A stretch of 64,000 bases of DNA from Porphyrobacter sp. ULC335. Lineage in GTDB: Bacteria > Pseudomonadota > Alphaproteobacteria > Sphingomonadales > Sphingomonadaceae. Positions 42,901 through 50,803 of this stretch are shown here, piece after piece. The position numbers and the translations under genes were made by a program. The stretch lies in the NCBI RefSeq assembly GCF_025917005.1, contig NZ_CP078091.1, positions 248,001-312,000 on the forward strand. Reading direction: 5' to 3'. Under the pieces are notes generated by a model. The model made no database searches. It was not told the DNA's origin and saw only the letters and a program-made list of their open reading frames with translations. Within the stretch, counting starts at the first letter, position 1. Every line of letters begins with the position of its first letter.

Positions 42901-45602
42901 CTCTCGACACGGAGCGACGTACCCTCGGCCAAACCTCCGATATTGAGGCTCTCGCCCAGATCCAGGAACCCAGTGATCAGCACGCTGCCTCCGGATACCA
43001 GGTGCGGGCCCGAGAAGGTCCGGTTACCTCTCAACGTACCTGCAACCGTTCCGCCGCTTAGAAGGATTCTTCCGGTCACACCCACATTCACGGTGGCGCC
43101 GGCTTCCAGCGTTCCGCCCGACTGCGTGTAGTTGCCATTGACGTTGAGCGTACCCGCCCCGGTGATGCTGCCCGAGGTGAGGGTGACGCTGGCGGCGGTG
43201 TTGGTGAAGCTGCCGAGGGAAAGGGTGCCCCCCGCGATCTCCACGGCAGACGAGCCGGACAGCGTGCCATTTGTCCCCAGTGCCAGCATTCCGCCCTCGA
43301 CGCGCAAGGTACCTCTGGTCGTGTTGGCACCGGTCAGCGTCAGCGTGCCGGTGCCTACTTTGGTGAGTGCGATGGCGCCCCTGAAGTCGAGGTTTTGCAC
43401 CAGCTGGCCCCCGAACGTCGTCGATTGGCCATTGCCGCCCACCGTCAGGGTAATCGTGCCGCTGCCGTTGTTTTGTACCCTCCCCCCGGTTCCTGCGAGC
43501 GCGCCGATGGTCTCGTCATTGTTCAGCCCGAAAAGCCCGCCCGTCATCTCCACCGCACCCAGGTCAGAGATGGCGGACCCTCCCGAAGCGACAAGGTTGC
43601 CGCTGTTGATGGTGGTGGTTCCGGTATAGGTGTTGGCGCCTTCGAGGATGATTGTGCCTTCGTTCAGGGTCAGCCCGCCGGACCCGGACAGGGTGCCGCT
43701 GGTCTGGAGCAGGCCGGCGCCCATCTTTGTCAGCAGGTGCCCGGCGTTGTTGATGCCGCCGGTCACCGAGACAAATTCGTCGGTCGAGATCGTTGCCGCA
43801 GAGCCCAGCGTGATATCGCCCGTCAGGGTGGTCGCGCCGCTGAGGCTCCACAGCGCCCCGCGGCCGCCTACCCCGGTGCCGTTGAGGGTAATGGCATTGC
43901 CGAAAGTGGCAGGCACTGACCCGACCCCGACGTCGAACGCCAGCATCCCCCCGTCGAGCACCACGATGCTGCCCGCAGGCGAGCCGAGCGCCGATGCGCC
44001 CGCGACCCGCAACGCGCCTTGCTCGATCGTCGTCCTGCCGCCGTAGGTGTTGGCTCCGGAAAGGGACAGCGTCCCCGCCCCCTTCTTGGTCAGCGAACCC
44101 GAGCCGCTGATGATGCCGCCAACCGTCACGTCGTCCGAGCGGTTGAACACCAGCGCGGCGTTGTTGACGATATTGCCGGTGCCGAGCGTGCCGGTCGTCC
44201 CGCCATCCCCGATCTGAAGCGTGCCGGCGCTGATGCGGGTTTCACCGGTATAGGTGTTCGCACCGCTCAGGGTCACGGTGCCGCTTGTCGTCTTTTGGAG
44301 GCCGACGGAACCTGCCAGAGCGGCCGAAATGTTGCCGGAGCGGGCGTCGATGTCCGAATACGTCGTCAAAGTGCCGGGGCCGGTGATCGACCCTCCGGCG
44401 AGGATGACGCTGGCGGCCTCGCGGTCCGCAAGCAATTCGAGCGTTCCGCCATCGACCTCCAGGTACGCGGCCGGGTCTCCCGTTCCGCCGAGGCGCAGCG
44501 CGCCATTGGACACCCGATAGGTGCCGGTGAATTCATGGTCCCCGTCCAATTGGAGAGTCAATTCGGGTGCAGCCAGGCGGAAGACGCCCGCCCCGCGCAG
44601 CTTGACGGAACTGTTCGCGGTGAAGGGCGCGCCCACCCCGCCGACCAGAAGTGTCTGGCCGTTCATCTCCAGCGTTCCGAGGTCGCCGCCAACCAGAGCG
44701 CCGATCGTCTCGCTGTTGAGCAGCCTGACAGTGCCCTCGCCGATGTTGAGGATATTCTGGTCACCGACGGCATTCCCGCCTTGCAGCTGCAGCGTGCCCT
44801 CGAGGACGTCCAGACGACGCCCGCCGGTCGTGGTGTTGGCGCCCGCAAGGGTCAGCGTGGCTGTTCCCGATTTGGCGAAGTAGGTGGTGTTGAAACTGCC
44901 GCTGCCGGTGAGAGCACCCGAGAAGGAGCCGTCGACCGATTGATTGACGGTCAACCGTGTCCCGTTCCCGAAGCTGATCGTCCCGCCCCGGCCCGACAAC
45001 GACCCGATTGTGTCGGAGCGGACCACGTTCACCAGACCCCCGTTGACCGTGAAGGCAGCGGTGTCGGAGAAATTGGAATTGAAGCTTATCTCGACGGTCC
45101 CGCCGTTGATCGTCGTCGTGCCCGTGACGACCCCGTAGTTGAAGAACCTCGCATTGCCAGAGGCGACCGGGGCGAACAGCACGTTGCCGTTGATAGTCGT
45201 GTTGTTGGAAAGAACCGCGTCGCGACCTCGCACCTCGACATCACCGTTCAGCCTGCCATTGAGTGCGATGATCAGTTGCGCGCTGTCCAGCAGCGTGGTC
45301 CTGATCGCCGTCAATTGCGCCCTGGCCACCAGAGACGCGCGATCCTGGATCGTGAGAAAGTTCAGGTTGGCGGAATCGGTCGTGAGCTCCACCCGGTCCG
45401 TCTGGTCGAGGCTGACAGACCGGTTATCGATGGGGACTCCATCAGGGTTCCAGTTCGCGGCGTCGGACCAGTTCTGGGTGCCCGCCCCCCCATCCCAGCT
45501 CTGCGCCGCCGCGGGCGCGGCGGCCATCACCATCAGCGCCGGGACGAGCGCGGTGGTGGCGAGCAGCTTGGCGCTGCGGCGGGTTGCGGCGACGGTGGTC
45601 AT
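36918..45602 (-). CDS. Giant autotransporter with beta-strand repeat passenger (type Va secretion)
   Basis: 2,894 residues. A signal peptide (LLATTALVPALMVMAAAPAA) leads into a long beta-helical passenger built of autotransporter-associated repeats such as TLTLSGANTYTGETRISAGT and LTKVGTGVSTLSGLNTYTGL. The last 260 or so residues are the outer-membrane barrel: GVGAWGQLFGGWGDGDSDGN to a C-terminal VQVRF with the required terminal phenylalanine. The passenger would be exposed on the cell surface; its role (adhesion, aggregation or biofilm) is inferred. Between about 38.7 and 41.3 kb the passenger has several imperfect tandem units of 145-175 residues. GGGGAA precedes the ATG. An AraC-type regulator lies 132 bases upstream on the same strand. 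Confidence 0.92.
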   Translation of the reverse strand: MTTVAATRRSAKLLATTALVPALMVMAAAPAAAQSWDGGAGTQNWSDAANWNPDGVPIDNRSVSLDQTDRVELTTDSANLNFLTIQDRASLVARAQLTAIRTTLLDSAQLIIALNGRLNGDVEVRGRDAVLSNNTTINGNVLFAPVASGNARFFNYGVVTGTTTINGGTVEISFNSNFSDTAAFTVNGGLVNVVRSDTIGSLSGRGGTISFGNGTRLTVNQSVDGSFSGALTGSGSFNTTYFAKSGTATLTLAGANTTTGGRRLDVLEGTLQLQGGNAVGDQNILNIGEGTVRLLNSETIGALVGGDLGTLEMNGQTLLVGGVGAPFTANSSVKLRGAGVFRLAAPELTLQLDGDHEFTGTYRVSNGALRLGGTGDPAAYLEVDGGTLELLADREAASVILAGGSITGPGTLTTYSDIDARSGNISAALAGSVGLQKTTSGTVTLSGANTYTGETRISAGTLQIGDGGTTGTLGTGNIVNNAALVFNRSDDVTVGGIISGSGSLTKKGAGTLSLSGANTYGGRTTIEQGALRVAGASALGSPAGSIVVLDGGMLAFDVGVGSVPATFGNAITLNGTGVGGRGALWSLSGATTLTGDITLGSAATISTDEFVSVTGGINNAGHLLTKMGAGLLQTSGTLSGSGGLTLNEGTIILEGANTYTGTTTINSGNLVASGGSAISDLGAVEMTGGLFGLNNDETIGALAGTGGRVQNNGSGTITLTVGGNGQSTTFGGQLVQNLDFRGAIALTKVGTGTLTLTGANTTRGTLRVEGGMLALGTNGTLSGSSAVEIAGGTLSLGSFTNTAASVTLTSGSITGAGTLNVNGNYTQSGGTLEAGATVNVGVTGRILLSGGTVAGTLRGNRTFSGPHLVSGGSVLITGFLDLGESLNIGGLAEGTSLRVESGGRVNTITAIIAPDALTTGSVTITGQGSRWNSTLLFAGGLGSASLTIADGGVVTTSLQGSVDSRSGPGSVGTVTGGGSRWEMSGLGVGISGKGTLTIADGGVVATGFGSVGANSGASGAVVVRGVGSRLEAPRFLIVGDRGEGALKLAEGGVAATPTLTIGRFESGTGTLIFGAAEGSPAAGAGTLEASSIIFGAGTGTIVFNHTASNFELAANISGNGTLRQIAGSTTLSGDSSSFTGTTTLLGGRLEVNGTLGGGINVNGGTLGGTGRLTGPVTINEGGILAAGQSPGTMTVAALTLNAGSTTIFELGEAGVAGGVNNDLVRVTGPLTLNGGSIDIVRGAGFSTGQYTLFEYGSLAGALGSMTLNPLGGGYFGNLALGTDTVLLNVAGAGDLVHWNGSTTVPTGAIVGGSGTWSLAGVNFTNAAGTVSGPWAGNGNLAVFGGASGGTVTIAAGETVAPVGLDFVTDGYTIVGGDAASRLELAGPTGISTASGVGATISAIISGGGSLTKTGAGTLTLSGDNTYTGLTSVLGGTLINSGTILGGVNNAARVTSTGTITGTLVNQLTGTVLLEGAMNGNIDNTGLITLTGITTGITNLNQGILDGTFDMAGFNTAIGSLSGGGSVRLGSGTLTIGTGSGSTGFFGEISGSGGVTKVGDGTQVFSGAQTYTGLTQIDGGFQVVFDGSLAGSVLNNAGFSLGGLTGSRLFGDLTNTGTGFAEIFGQVDGAVQNDGRLTSLGRTTYLSRITQGAGGSFELNGFDSTIGSLAGGGTVLLGSAMLTTGTDNTDSTFGGVISGSGALTKVGTGVSTLSGLNTYTGLTTISAGTLSVASTGGIVGAVQNNATFNNDGSVGGILMNNAGASATNSGTITGRVINNGTFTSTGTLNGGLLNSGTSQLGGAVNGDIDNSGTITLTGISTGINTVAQTGTGVFNLAGFNTTIGTLSGLGAVNLGSATLTTGGSNTLTNFGGVISGGGGLTKVGTGLINLTGVNTYTGLTTVSAGSIGLDVGAMIAGPVLNNATFINAGTVGGLVTNNGSLTSAGTINGGLINNAGATAELAGTVNGGVSNSGAITLFGNLAASGAFNQTATGSFNLAGFAASLGSLAGSGTVSLGSGQLTVGGLNTSTNFSGVISGSGPLIKLGTGTFTLTGVNTYTGTTFVDAGTLVLAAGGELEGSVRNAATFNNAGTVRGVLANVATGTATNSGTIGGGVNNAGTFTSTGTINTGLENSGIAQISGALNGFVTNSGTITLTGSTTGITIFDQSAAGTFNLAGFNTTLGALTGAGSVNLGSARLTTGGLNLNTLLSGVIGGTGSLEKVGTGRFTLTGANSYSGGTTITGGALQLGDGGTTGSIVGPIVNNSMLIVNRSDANTLAGNISGTGMFAQVGTGITTLTGTNTYAGGTLITAGRLVGNAMSLQGPIQTDAPGVLEFAQATAGTYAGSLLGTGRFDKTGAGLLTLTGNSSTYTGGTFVIGGELRVNGDYRSSVVTVQTGTTLSGTGIIGGLVAQSGSTIAPGTSPGTLTVNGNVSLAAGSTVQYGIAATAPWDRILATGTASLNGTAAFTNLSGANAYAFGSTYLLLQADGGRTGTFANTTGFAGFGNIYRPELVYTGTQVSLRFAPNLLANIVGNTALTANQRSVVNRIDGAVAAGYNPQPLFNIYALPTAQLPGAFDQLSGEVYATAAGVGIEQERLLREAVLGRAASAAMAARTTPGAGSGVGAWGQLFGGWGDGDSDGNAAAFDTDRMGFVTGLDYGKANENGSWRAGVFGMQIQSDVTIDARGSASEVEQSGAGAYASLTTGGFGVTLGGYLTEVDLRAFRNINLPGFAETNVGVTEGKGRQAFAELSYTIEAGKALIRPFVAGSIGTFKLDGLRETGGAAALDVARQSYSTGTVTGGIDGSVKVGKVLRLGGSLGARAQLGDRDPQALIALAAAPQQAFAIDAAQLDEVAFAGRFDAVLELEENLMISVGYTGLIGSTQTDHGARATVQVRF
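38700..41330. repeat. Imperfect tandem repeats inside the autotransporter passenger
   Basis: Five to six units of roughly 430-530 bases. Each encodes NTYTGLTTxxAGTL, an NNATFNNxG segment, alternating NSGTIT and NNGTFTSTGT segments, GFNTTIGTLSGxG and VISGxGxLTKVGTG. Boundaries are approximate. Such arrays change length by recombination, so the assembly here should be treated with care. Confidence 0.7.
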
Positions 45603-45734
45603 GGAAAAGTTCCCCTGAAGATCACGACGTGACCGGCCCGCCTGCGCTCCAGGCCGATTTTCATGGGGCAGCTACTTATACGAGGTTCGGGCGCGGCGAG
45701 AGGCCCTGCGTCTCACGACATTTGGCAGATCGTC

Positions 45735-46814
45735 TCATGCACGGCTGGTGCGCAGCTCCTCACGGAACTCGCTGGGGCTGAGCCCCTCGTGGCGGCGGAA
45801 GGCCCGCGCGAAGGAGGCGCTGTCGTACCATCCGCAGCGCGCCGCCACGACGCCGACGGGCAGATCGGGCGAGGTGGCGAGGACCGCCTTGGCTCGCTTG
45901 ATGCGCAACTGGGCGATGGCGTTGGAAACGCTCGTCCCGGCCTCGGCAAAGGCGCGGTATAGCGTCGCGCGCGAGCAGCCGAGATGCGTCTGAATCATCC
46001 GGGCATCGAGGCCCGGCCGCCCGATGTTCTGCTCGATCAGCGCAACCGCCGCGCCGAACAGGTCACGGCGCGGCGCGGCGCGCGCGGCTGTCCCGGCGGT
46101 GACGGTCTCGCAGGAGAACAGCGCAAGCTGCATCAGCTGGCCGAGCATGAAGTCGCGCTCCACCTCGTTGGCCGCCGCCATGTGCTTGGCCGAAAGCAGC
46201 ATCTGGTGCTTGAGCACCTCGCCCATGTGCGATTCACCGAGCAGCCGCACCATTGTCGCAGGATCGGGGATGCGCTCGCCGATGCGCTGCTCAAGTTCCG
46301 CACGCGGGACCGACACCTGCACCGCCCGGTGATCGCTCCACGCGACGCGCGAATGCCAGCGGTTGTCGAAGACGAAAAAGTCGCTCGCCCGGCTGACGAC
46401 CGGCGCCGCGCTGTCCTCCTGCTCGTAGGTGCGCGCGCCCTCGAGCACCACGCCGATAGTGTAGGTCTCTCGGTCGTTGGCCAGGTCTGCAGGGACGCCG
46501 CGGCCGCTCACCGCACAGCTGCGGTAGCGCAGCAATTGAACCGGATCGGTGATCAGGCACTGGGTGCGCGCGCTGAAATCGCGCGCGGATTGCGCCGACA
46601 GGGGATCGCCCTCGAAGCTGTAATAGAGCAGGGTGCGCCACATCTCGTATCGTACCTGCGGGGGCATGGCATCGGTGGAGACATCGAAATAGACGGGCGA
46701 CTTGGGCATGCCGAGATCGAGCGACCAGCGCACCGTCTCGGGCGACCAGGCCCAGTCGGCCGGTGACCAGGACCACAGCCCGGCCCCCTTGGCCGCATTC
46801 CACAGTTCCCCCAT
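45735..46814 (-). CDS. AraC-family transcriptional regulator
   Basis: 359 residues from ATG 46814 (GGGGG upstream); a longer frame uses only TTG. The N-terminal part resembles the AraC-binding-like domain 2 (FSARTQCLITDPVQLLRYRS, DFFVFDNRWHSRVAWSDHRA). The C-terminal domain has two helix-turn-helix motifs: MIQTHLGCSRATLYRAFAEA and LPVGVVAARCGWYDSASFAR, ending with the family signature SFARAFRRHEGLSPSEFREE. It precedes the autotransporter gene on the same strand, so it may control it; this is inferred from position only. Confidence 0.9.
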   Translation of the reverse strand: MGELWNAAKGAGLWSWSPADWAWSPETVRWSLDLGMPKSPVYFDVSTDAMPPQVRYEMWRTLLYYSFEGDPLSAQSARDFSARTQCLITDPVQLLRYRSCAVSGRGVPADLANDRETYTIGVVLEGARTYEQEDSAAPVVSRASDFFVFDNRWHSRVAWSDHRAVQVSVPRAELEQRIGERIPDPATMVRLLGESHMGEVLKHQMLLSAKHMAAANEVERDFMLGQLMQLALFSCETVTAGTAARAAPRRDLFGAAVALIEQNIGRPGLDARMIQTHLGCSRATLYRAFAEAGTSVSNAIAQLRIKRAKAVLATSPDLPVGVVAARCGWYDSASFARAFRRHEGLSPSEFREELRTSRA

Positions 46815-47119
46815 TCGCACCCCCAGTGCACGATTGCTTCTGCGTAGATTAATCCGGATCGGATGCAACGCAACTCCCTGCTAGCGACGGCAGTTCGGAG
46901 GTTTTGTGAAAGGACGCGGCGGGCGGGTCCTGCAGAAAGACCCCGTGTCGACAGTCCGCACAAACTTCGCAGGCAGCGTAGCCGTCGCGCTGACAAAGAA
47001 GTTCTGGGCCTTCAGCGGTGATCCGGCGAGAAAGGCTCCGCTTTGTCGAATAACCCCACGACTGCGAGCGTGCATTGCGTCAGGTCGATTTTGCGCCCCG
47101 AGACGACATATTGGTGGGA
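46815..47119. other. Intergenic region after the chemotaxis operon
   Basis: 305 bases between the end of the chemotaxis operon and the start of the AraC-family gene. It must contain the promoter of the AraC gene. I see no gene, and no strong terminator hairpin for the chemotaxis operon. Confidence 0.4.
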
Positions 47120-48850
47120 CTAGAACAAGCCGTCGTCGAAATCATCTTCATCTACATCACAAGGAGAGTCCACCTCTGTTCTGAGTGTATCGAGGCCAAG
47201 CTCTCCAAGGATCCTGTTGTGAAGGTCCCGCTCGGCATTCATGGTATATGCGGCAAACAGCGAGCCATAAATCTCGCTCAACTTCGCGTTCGGATCCGCT
47301 TCCGCGGGCGCTAAATCGAGATCACATGCATCAAAGATCGAGATCGTGTTTGCGAGATTGCCTGTATCGCCAATCAGTGGTTCCAGATCTGTGATGGCCC
47401 GGTTCAACGCTGACTGAACATTGCCCGCGTTTGCGTCAACGAAGGCAAGCGAGGAGGTTGTTCGACGACCACATTCGCCGATGACATCCACGAAGTCGGA
47501 CAGTTGGCCGAGCGATGTAGTTCCCTTAGCCCCTTGCCCGCCCATCCGGGAGGAGCTTTCGATCAAGGCTGTCTCTGCCCTCGAAATAGAAGACACGATC
47601 AGATCGAGCCGATCAGAATAACTTCTGATCTCATTCGCTACGACCGCGATCGGCTTGCCGGTTTCGCCGACGTTTCGGCATCTCAGGCCGATATTGATGG
47701 CCATGTTGCGAACTTCCAATCGCAATTCGGTTATGGCTGCCATCTGTGCGGCAACATCATTGACCGTCGCCAATATCTGTTCGCGCGTGGCGGCGCCCTG
47801 GCGCTCGGCCTGGCTCAACTGGTCGATTATGCCATTCGCCTCGGCAATCCCGCACTTTAGCAGGTCGAGAAAACCGTGCCCCTCTTCGTCGCAACCGGGG
47901 CCTTGTAGGGCAGTCAGGTGTGCGGAGGTTTCCTTGAGCCGGTGCAGCGAGACGACAAGGGCCTCTGCATCGTCAGCGAACTCGGCAGCGGCAGCGCGCG
48001 TCAGTGCACCCAGAAGAGGCAGAAGGTGCCTTTGCAATTCATCGACACGAAGCATGTCATCATCGCCCCCGGCGGAGACATTTTCGGCGAGCTGGCAGCC
48101 GAACATTACGTGCTCGAGCCGCTGGCGAACGCGGTCCCCGATCTGAATGGCGCTTATTGCCAAACCAAGTTCGGTCCGGGTTGCCTTCGCCACATCGTTT
48201 GTTGCCTGCGCAAGTCTGACCAGACCTGCCTGATGCTGCCTGAGTGCTTGAGCATCTTGCATCAGCCGGTCCGGGACCTGCGGCACGACCTTGGCACATT
48301 CCTCGACGAGCAATTCATCGTTGCGGATCATCTCGCGCAGGCTGCTTTCCAGCCGTTCGAGCGTCTTGTCGAGGCTCCGTACCTCGCCGCTTGCCGCAAA
48401 GAGTTTCTCGCGCATCCGGTCGGCGAAGTCCATGAACTCCGCAGCGCCGCACGCGTTGATCTTCACGTTCATGCCGTAAACGTCGAGAACCTGAATACAG
48501 CGCAGGATATCGCCGGCGCAGGAGCGCAGACTGATGCTGCTGCTACGGATCTCGGCAACAGCCTGAGCGCGAACACCGGCTTGCGCGGGCACCGTTTGCA
48601 GATTGTCGGCGGCCTCCATCAGATTGCTCACTGCGGCAGCCGCCTCGCCCGTATCGAAAACGCTCGCAATTTCCTGGAGCGCATTCACGATCTGATCGAT
48701 GGTGGTTACCGCATCGCCGAGTGCCAGACTCGCGGTGTCGAAACGGGCCGTGAGTACGCCGACGATCTCGCCAAGTTGAGCACGCAGTGTCGTGGCCATG
48801 GACGAATAGTCCTGCCGATCGAGCGGCTCATCTGTTTTGACCGCCAGCAT
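47120..48850 (-). CDS. Soluble receptor-like chemotaxis protein with degenerate signalling tip
   Basis: 576 residues without signal peptide or membrane segment, mostly coiled-coil helices. Residues around 400-430 read NMAINIGLRCRNVGETGKPI then AVVANEIRSYSDRLD. This lines up with the hairpin tip of methyl-accepting proteins ([20 protein letters not shown], then [12 protein letters not shown]), but nearly all the CheA/CheW-contact residues are changed. It ends in an acidic tail (CDVDEDDFDDGLF). It is the last gene of the chemotaxis operon, three bases after cheB, so it most likely acts in this pathway, perhaps as an adaptor, a decoy or a phosphatase-type protein. The last two are speculation. 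Confidence 0.65.
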   Translation of the reverse strand: MLAVKTDEPLDRQDYSSMATTLRAQLGEIVGVLTARFDTASLALGDAVTTIDQIVNALQEIASVFDTGEAAAAVSNLMEAADNLQTVPAQAGVRAQAVAEIRSSSISLRSCAGDILRCIQVLDVYGMNVKINACGAAEFMDFADRMREKLFAASGEVRSLDKTLERLESSLREMIRNDELLVEECAKVVPQVPDRLMQDAQALRQHQAGLVRLAQATNDVAKATRTELGLAISAIQIGDRVRQRLEHVMFGCQLAENVSAGGDDDMLRVDELQRHLLPLLGALTRAAAAEFADDAEALVVSLHRLKETSAHLTALQGPGCDEEGHGFLDLLKCGIAEANGIIDQLSQAERQGAATREQILATVNDVAAQMAAITELRLEVRNMAINIGLRCRNVGETGKPIAVVANEIRSYSDRLDLIVSSISRAETALIESSSRMGGQGAKGTTSLGQLSDFVDVIGECGRRTTSSLAFVDANAGNVQSALNRAITDLEPLIGDTGNLANTISIFDACDLDLAPAEADPNAKLSEIYGSLFAAYTMNAERDLHNRILGELGLDTLRTEVDSPCDVDEDDFDDGLF

Positions 48851-48853
48851 GGC

Positions 48854-49939
48854 TCAGCGTGCCGTGGCCTGGAGGATCTCCCTGGCGATGGAACCAAGGG
48901 GACAGACCTTGTCGGCCGCACCACGCGCGATCGCCTCCTTGGGCATCCCGAACACGATCGAGGTTGCCTCATCCTGCGCAAAGGTGCGCGCACCGCCCTC
49001 GTGCATCTCGAGCAGACCGCGAGCGCCGTCGTCGCCCATGCCGGTCATGATCACTCCGACTGCGTTTGAACCGGCACATCGCGCGGCCGAGCGGAACAGA
49101 ACGTCGACGGAGGGGCGATGGCGCGAGACCAGCGGTCCATCACGCACCGAGACGAGGTAGCGCGCCCCCTGCCGCTCGAGCATGGTGTGTTTTCCTCCCG
49201 GCGCGATGAGGACATGCCCGCGCATCACGGTGTCTCCGTCTTCCGCTTCCTTCACGCTCACCTCGCAAAGTGAGTCGAGGCGGGCGGCGAAGGCGCGGGT
49301 GAAGCGTTCCGGCATGTGCTGCACCACCACGATGCCGGGGGAATTGGCAGGCAGCGCCTCGAGCACTTCGCGCAGCGCTTCGGTTCCGCCGGTCGAGGCC
49401 CCGATGCACACGACCATCTCCGTCGTGCGGCTCATGGCCTTGCCGCTGGGCGGCGGCAGAACCGCGTCGGCGGTAAGCTTGGCCTGCGGCTCCAAACGCG
49501 GCGTGCCGGGCTGTCGTGCCTGAACGCGTGCGCGCGCAGCGCCCTTGACCACCTGCCGGATCGCTGCGCGCGCTTCGTTGAGGTGATCTGCCACGCCGAT
49601 CCGCGGCTTGAGAATGATGTCGACGGCGCCCGCTTCGAGCGCCTGCATCAGCGTATCTGAGCCCTCCTCGGTCAGGGATGAGCACATTACCACAGGAAGC
49701 GGGCATTGGCTCATCACCTTGCGCAGGAAGGTGATGCCGTCCATCCGGGGCATCTCGACATCGAGCGTAATGACATCGGGCACCTGCGACTGGATGATCC
49801 GCGCTGCGGCAAAAGGATCGGCGGCCGTGCCGATGACTTCGATGTCACCATCTTCTTCTAGGATAGCCTTCATCGTCTGACGAACGCTTGCGCTGTCATC
49901 GACAATGAGGACACGGACCTTCTTGATCCCTATAGGCAC
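48854..49939 (-). CDS. cheB: Chemotaxis protein-glutamate methylesterase CheB
   Basis: CheB removes methyl groups from receptor glutamates (and deamidates glutamines) for adaptation. The 361 residues show an N-terminal receiver domain ([18 protein letters not shown], phospho-Asp in [11 protein letters not shown]), a linker, then the methylesterase with the Ser in [12 protein letters not shown], the His in [11 protein letters not shown] and the Asp in [11 protein letters not shown]. The start is GTG 49939, directly after the cheR stop. It completes the adaptation pair with CheR. Confidence 0.96.
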   Translation of the reverse strand: MPIGIKKVRVLIVDDSASVRQTMKAILEEDGDIEVIGTAADPFAAARIIQSQVPDVITLDVEMPRMDGITFLRKVMSQCPLPVVMCSSLTEEGSDTLMQALEAGAVDIILKPRIGVADHLNEARAAIRQVVKGAARARVQARQPGTPRLEPQAKLTADAVLPPPSGKAMSRTTEMVVCIGASTGGTEALREVLEALPANSPGIVVVQHMPERFTRAFAARLDSLCEVSVKEAEDGDTVMRGHVLIAPGGKHTMLERQGARYLVSVRDGPLVSRHRPSVDVLFRSAARCAGSNAVGVIMTGMGDDGARGLLEMHEGGARTFAQDEATSIVFGMPKEAIARGAADKVCPLGSIAREILQATAR

Positions 49940-50803
49940 CTAGATTCTCCTGAACACGGTGCCTGCCACCTGCGTGAGACAGTCGGCGAAGCCGGTGATG
50001 GATTCGGAATGGCCAAGGAAAAGATAGCCGCCCGGACGCAGCCGCTCGCACAGGCGGTTGATTACGGCTTCCTGCGTGGCCTTGTCGAAATAGATCAGGA
50101 CATTTCGGCAGAAGATGATGTCCATGAGTTCGTCCAGCGGATAGCGCGCATCCATCAGGTTGAGCCTGCCGAAGGCGACCTTCCGCCGCAGTTCAGGCAC
50201 GATCCGAACCTCGTTGCGGCCTGGTTTCTTGGCCGTCAGCACGTAACGTCGACGCAAATGATCGGGCACTGGGTCAACCAATTCCCGAGGGTAGATTCCC
50301 TTGATAGCGGTCGAGAGAACCTCGGTATCGAGATCGGTAGCGATAACCTGGTAATCCATTCCGCGGTTCTGTCCGGCAAACTCGTCGAGCAGCATGGCGA
50401 GAGTATAGGGCTCGGCACCGGTCGAACATGCCGCGCTCCAGCAACGGACCAGGCGTTGGCGATTCTCGGCGAATTCCGGCAGCACCGTCTCGAGCAGCAC
50501 ATCGAAATGGAGCGGCTCGCGGAAGAAATCGGTCTTGTTCGTCGTGACGGCGTTTATGAGATTTTCGATCTCGTTCGGAGCCACGCCCGGGCTAAGGACG
50601 AAATCGCAATACTCCCCGATGGTCGCAAACCCGGAGGCACGCGCGCGTCGGCGCAACCGCCCTTCAAGCATGGTCTGCTTGCTGGCCTTGAGGTTGATGC
50701 CTGCCTTGGCATGGATCAGCGCCGCCAGCGCCTTGAACTGCCTTGCGCCGATCTGGTCCGTATCAGGCGCCAGATCGAAGGCGGCGTGGGTCATGTCGTT
50801 CAT
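49940..50803 (-). CDS. cheR: Chemotaxis receptor methyltransferase CheR
   Basis: CheR transfers methyl groups from S-adenosylmethionine to receptor glutamates. The 287 residues hold an all-helical N-terminal domain ([20 protein letters not shown]), the [20 protein letters not shown] motif, SAM binding ([19 protein letters not shown]), and the C-terminal [10 protein letters not shown] with [13 protein letters not shown]. It starts inside the stop of the receptor gene (ATGA). The receptors here lack the common NWETF-type tether, so binding probably uses the methylation helices or the conserved tail. Confidence 0.96.
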   Translation of the reverse strand: MNDMTHAAFDLAPDTDQIGARQFKALAALIHAKAGINLKASKQTMLEGRLRRRARASGFATIGEYCDFVLSPGVAPNEIENLINAVTTNKTDFFREPLHFDVLLETVLPEFAENRQRLVRCWSAACSTGAEPYTLAMLLDEFAGQNRGMDYQVIATDLDTEVLSTAIKGIYPRELVDPVPDHLRRRYVLTAKKPGRNEVRIVPELRRKVAFGRLNLMDARYPLDELMDIIFCRNVLIYFDKATQEAVINRLCERLRPGGYLFLGHSESITGFADCLTQVAGTVFRRI

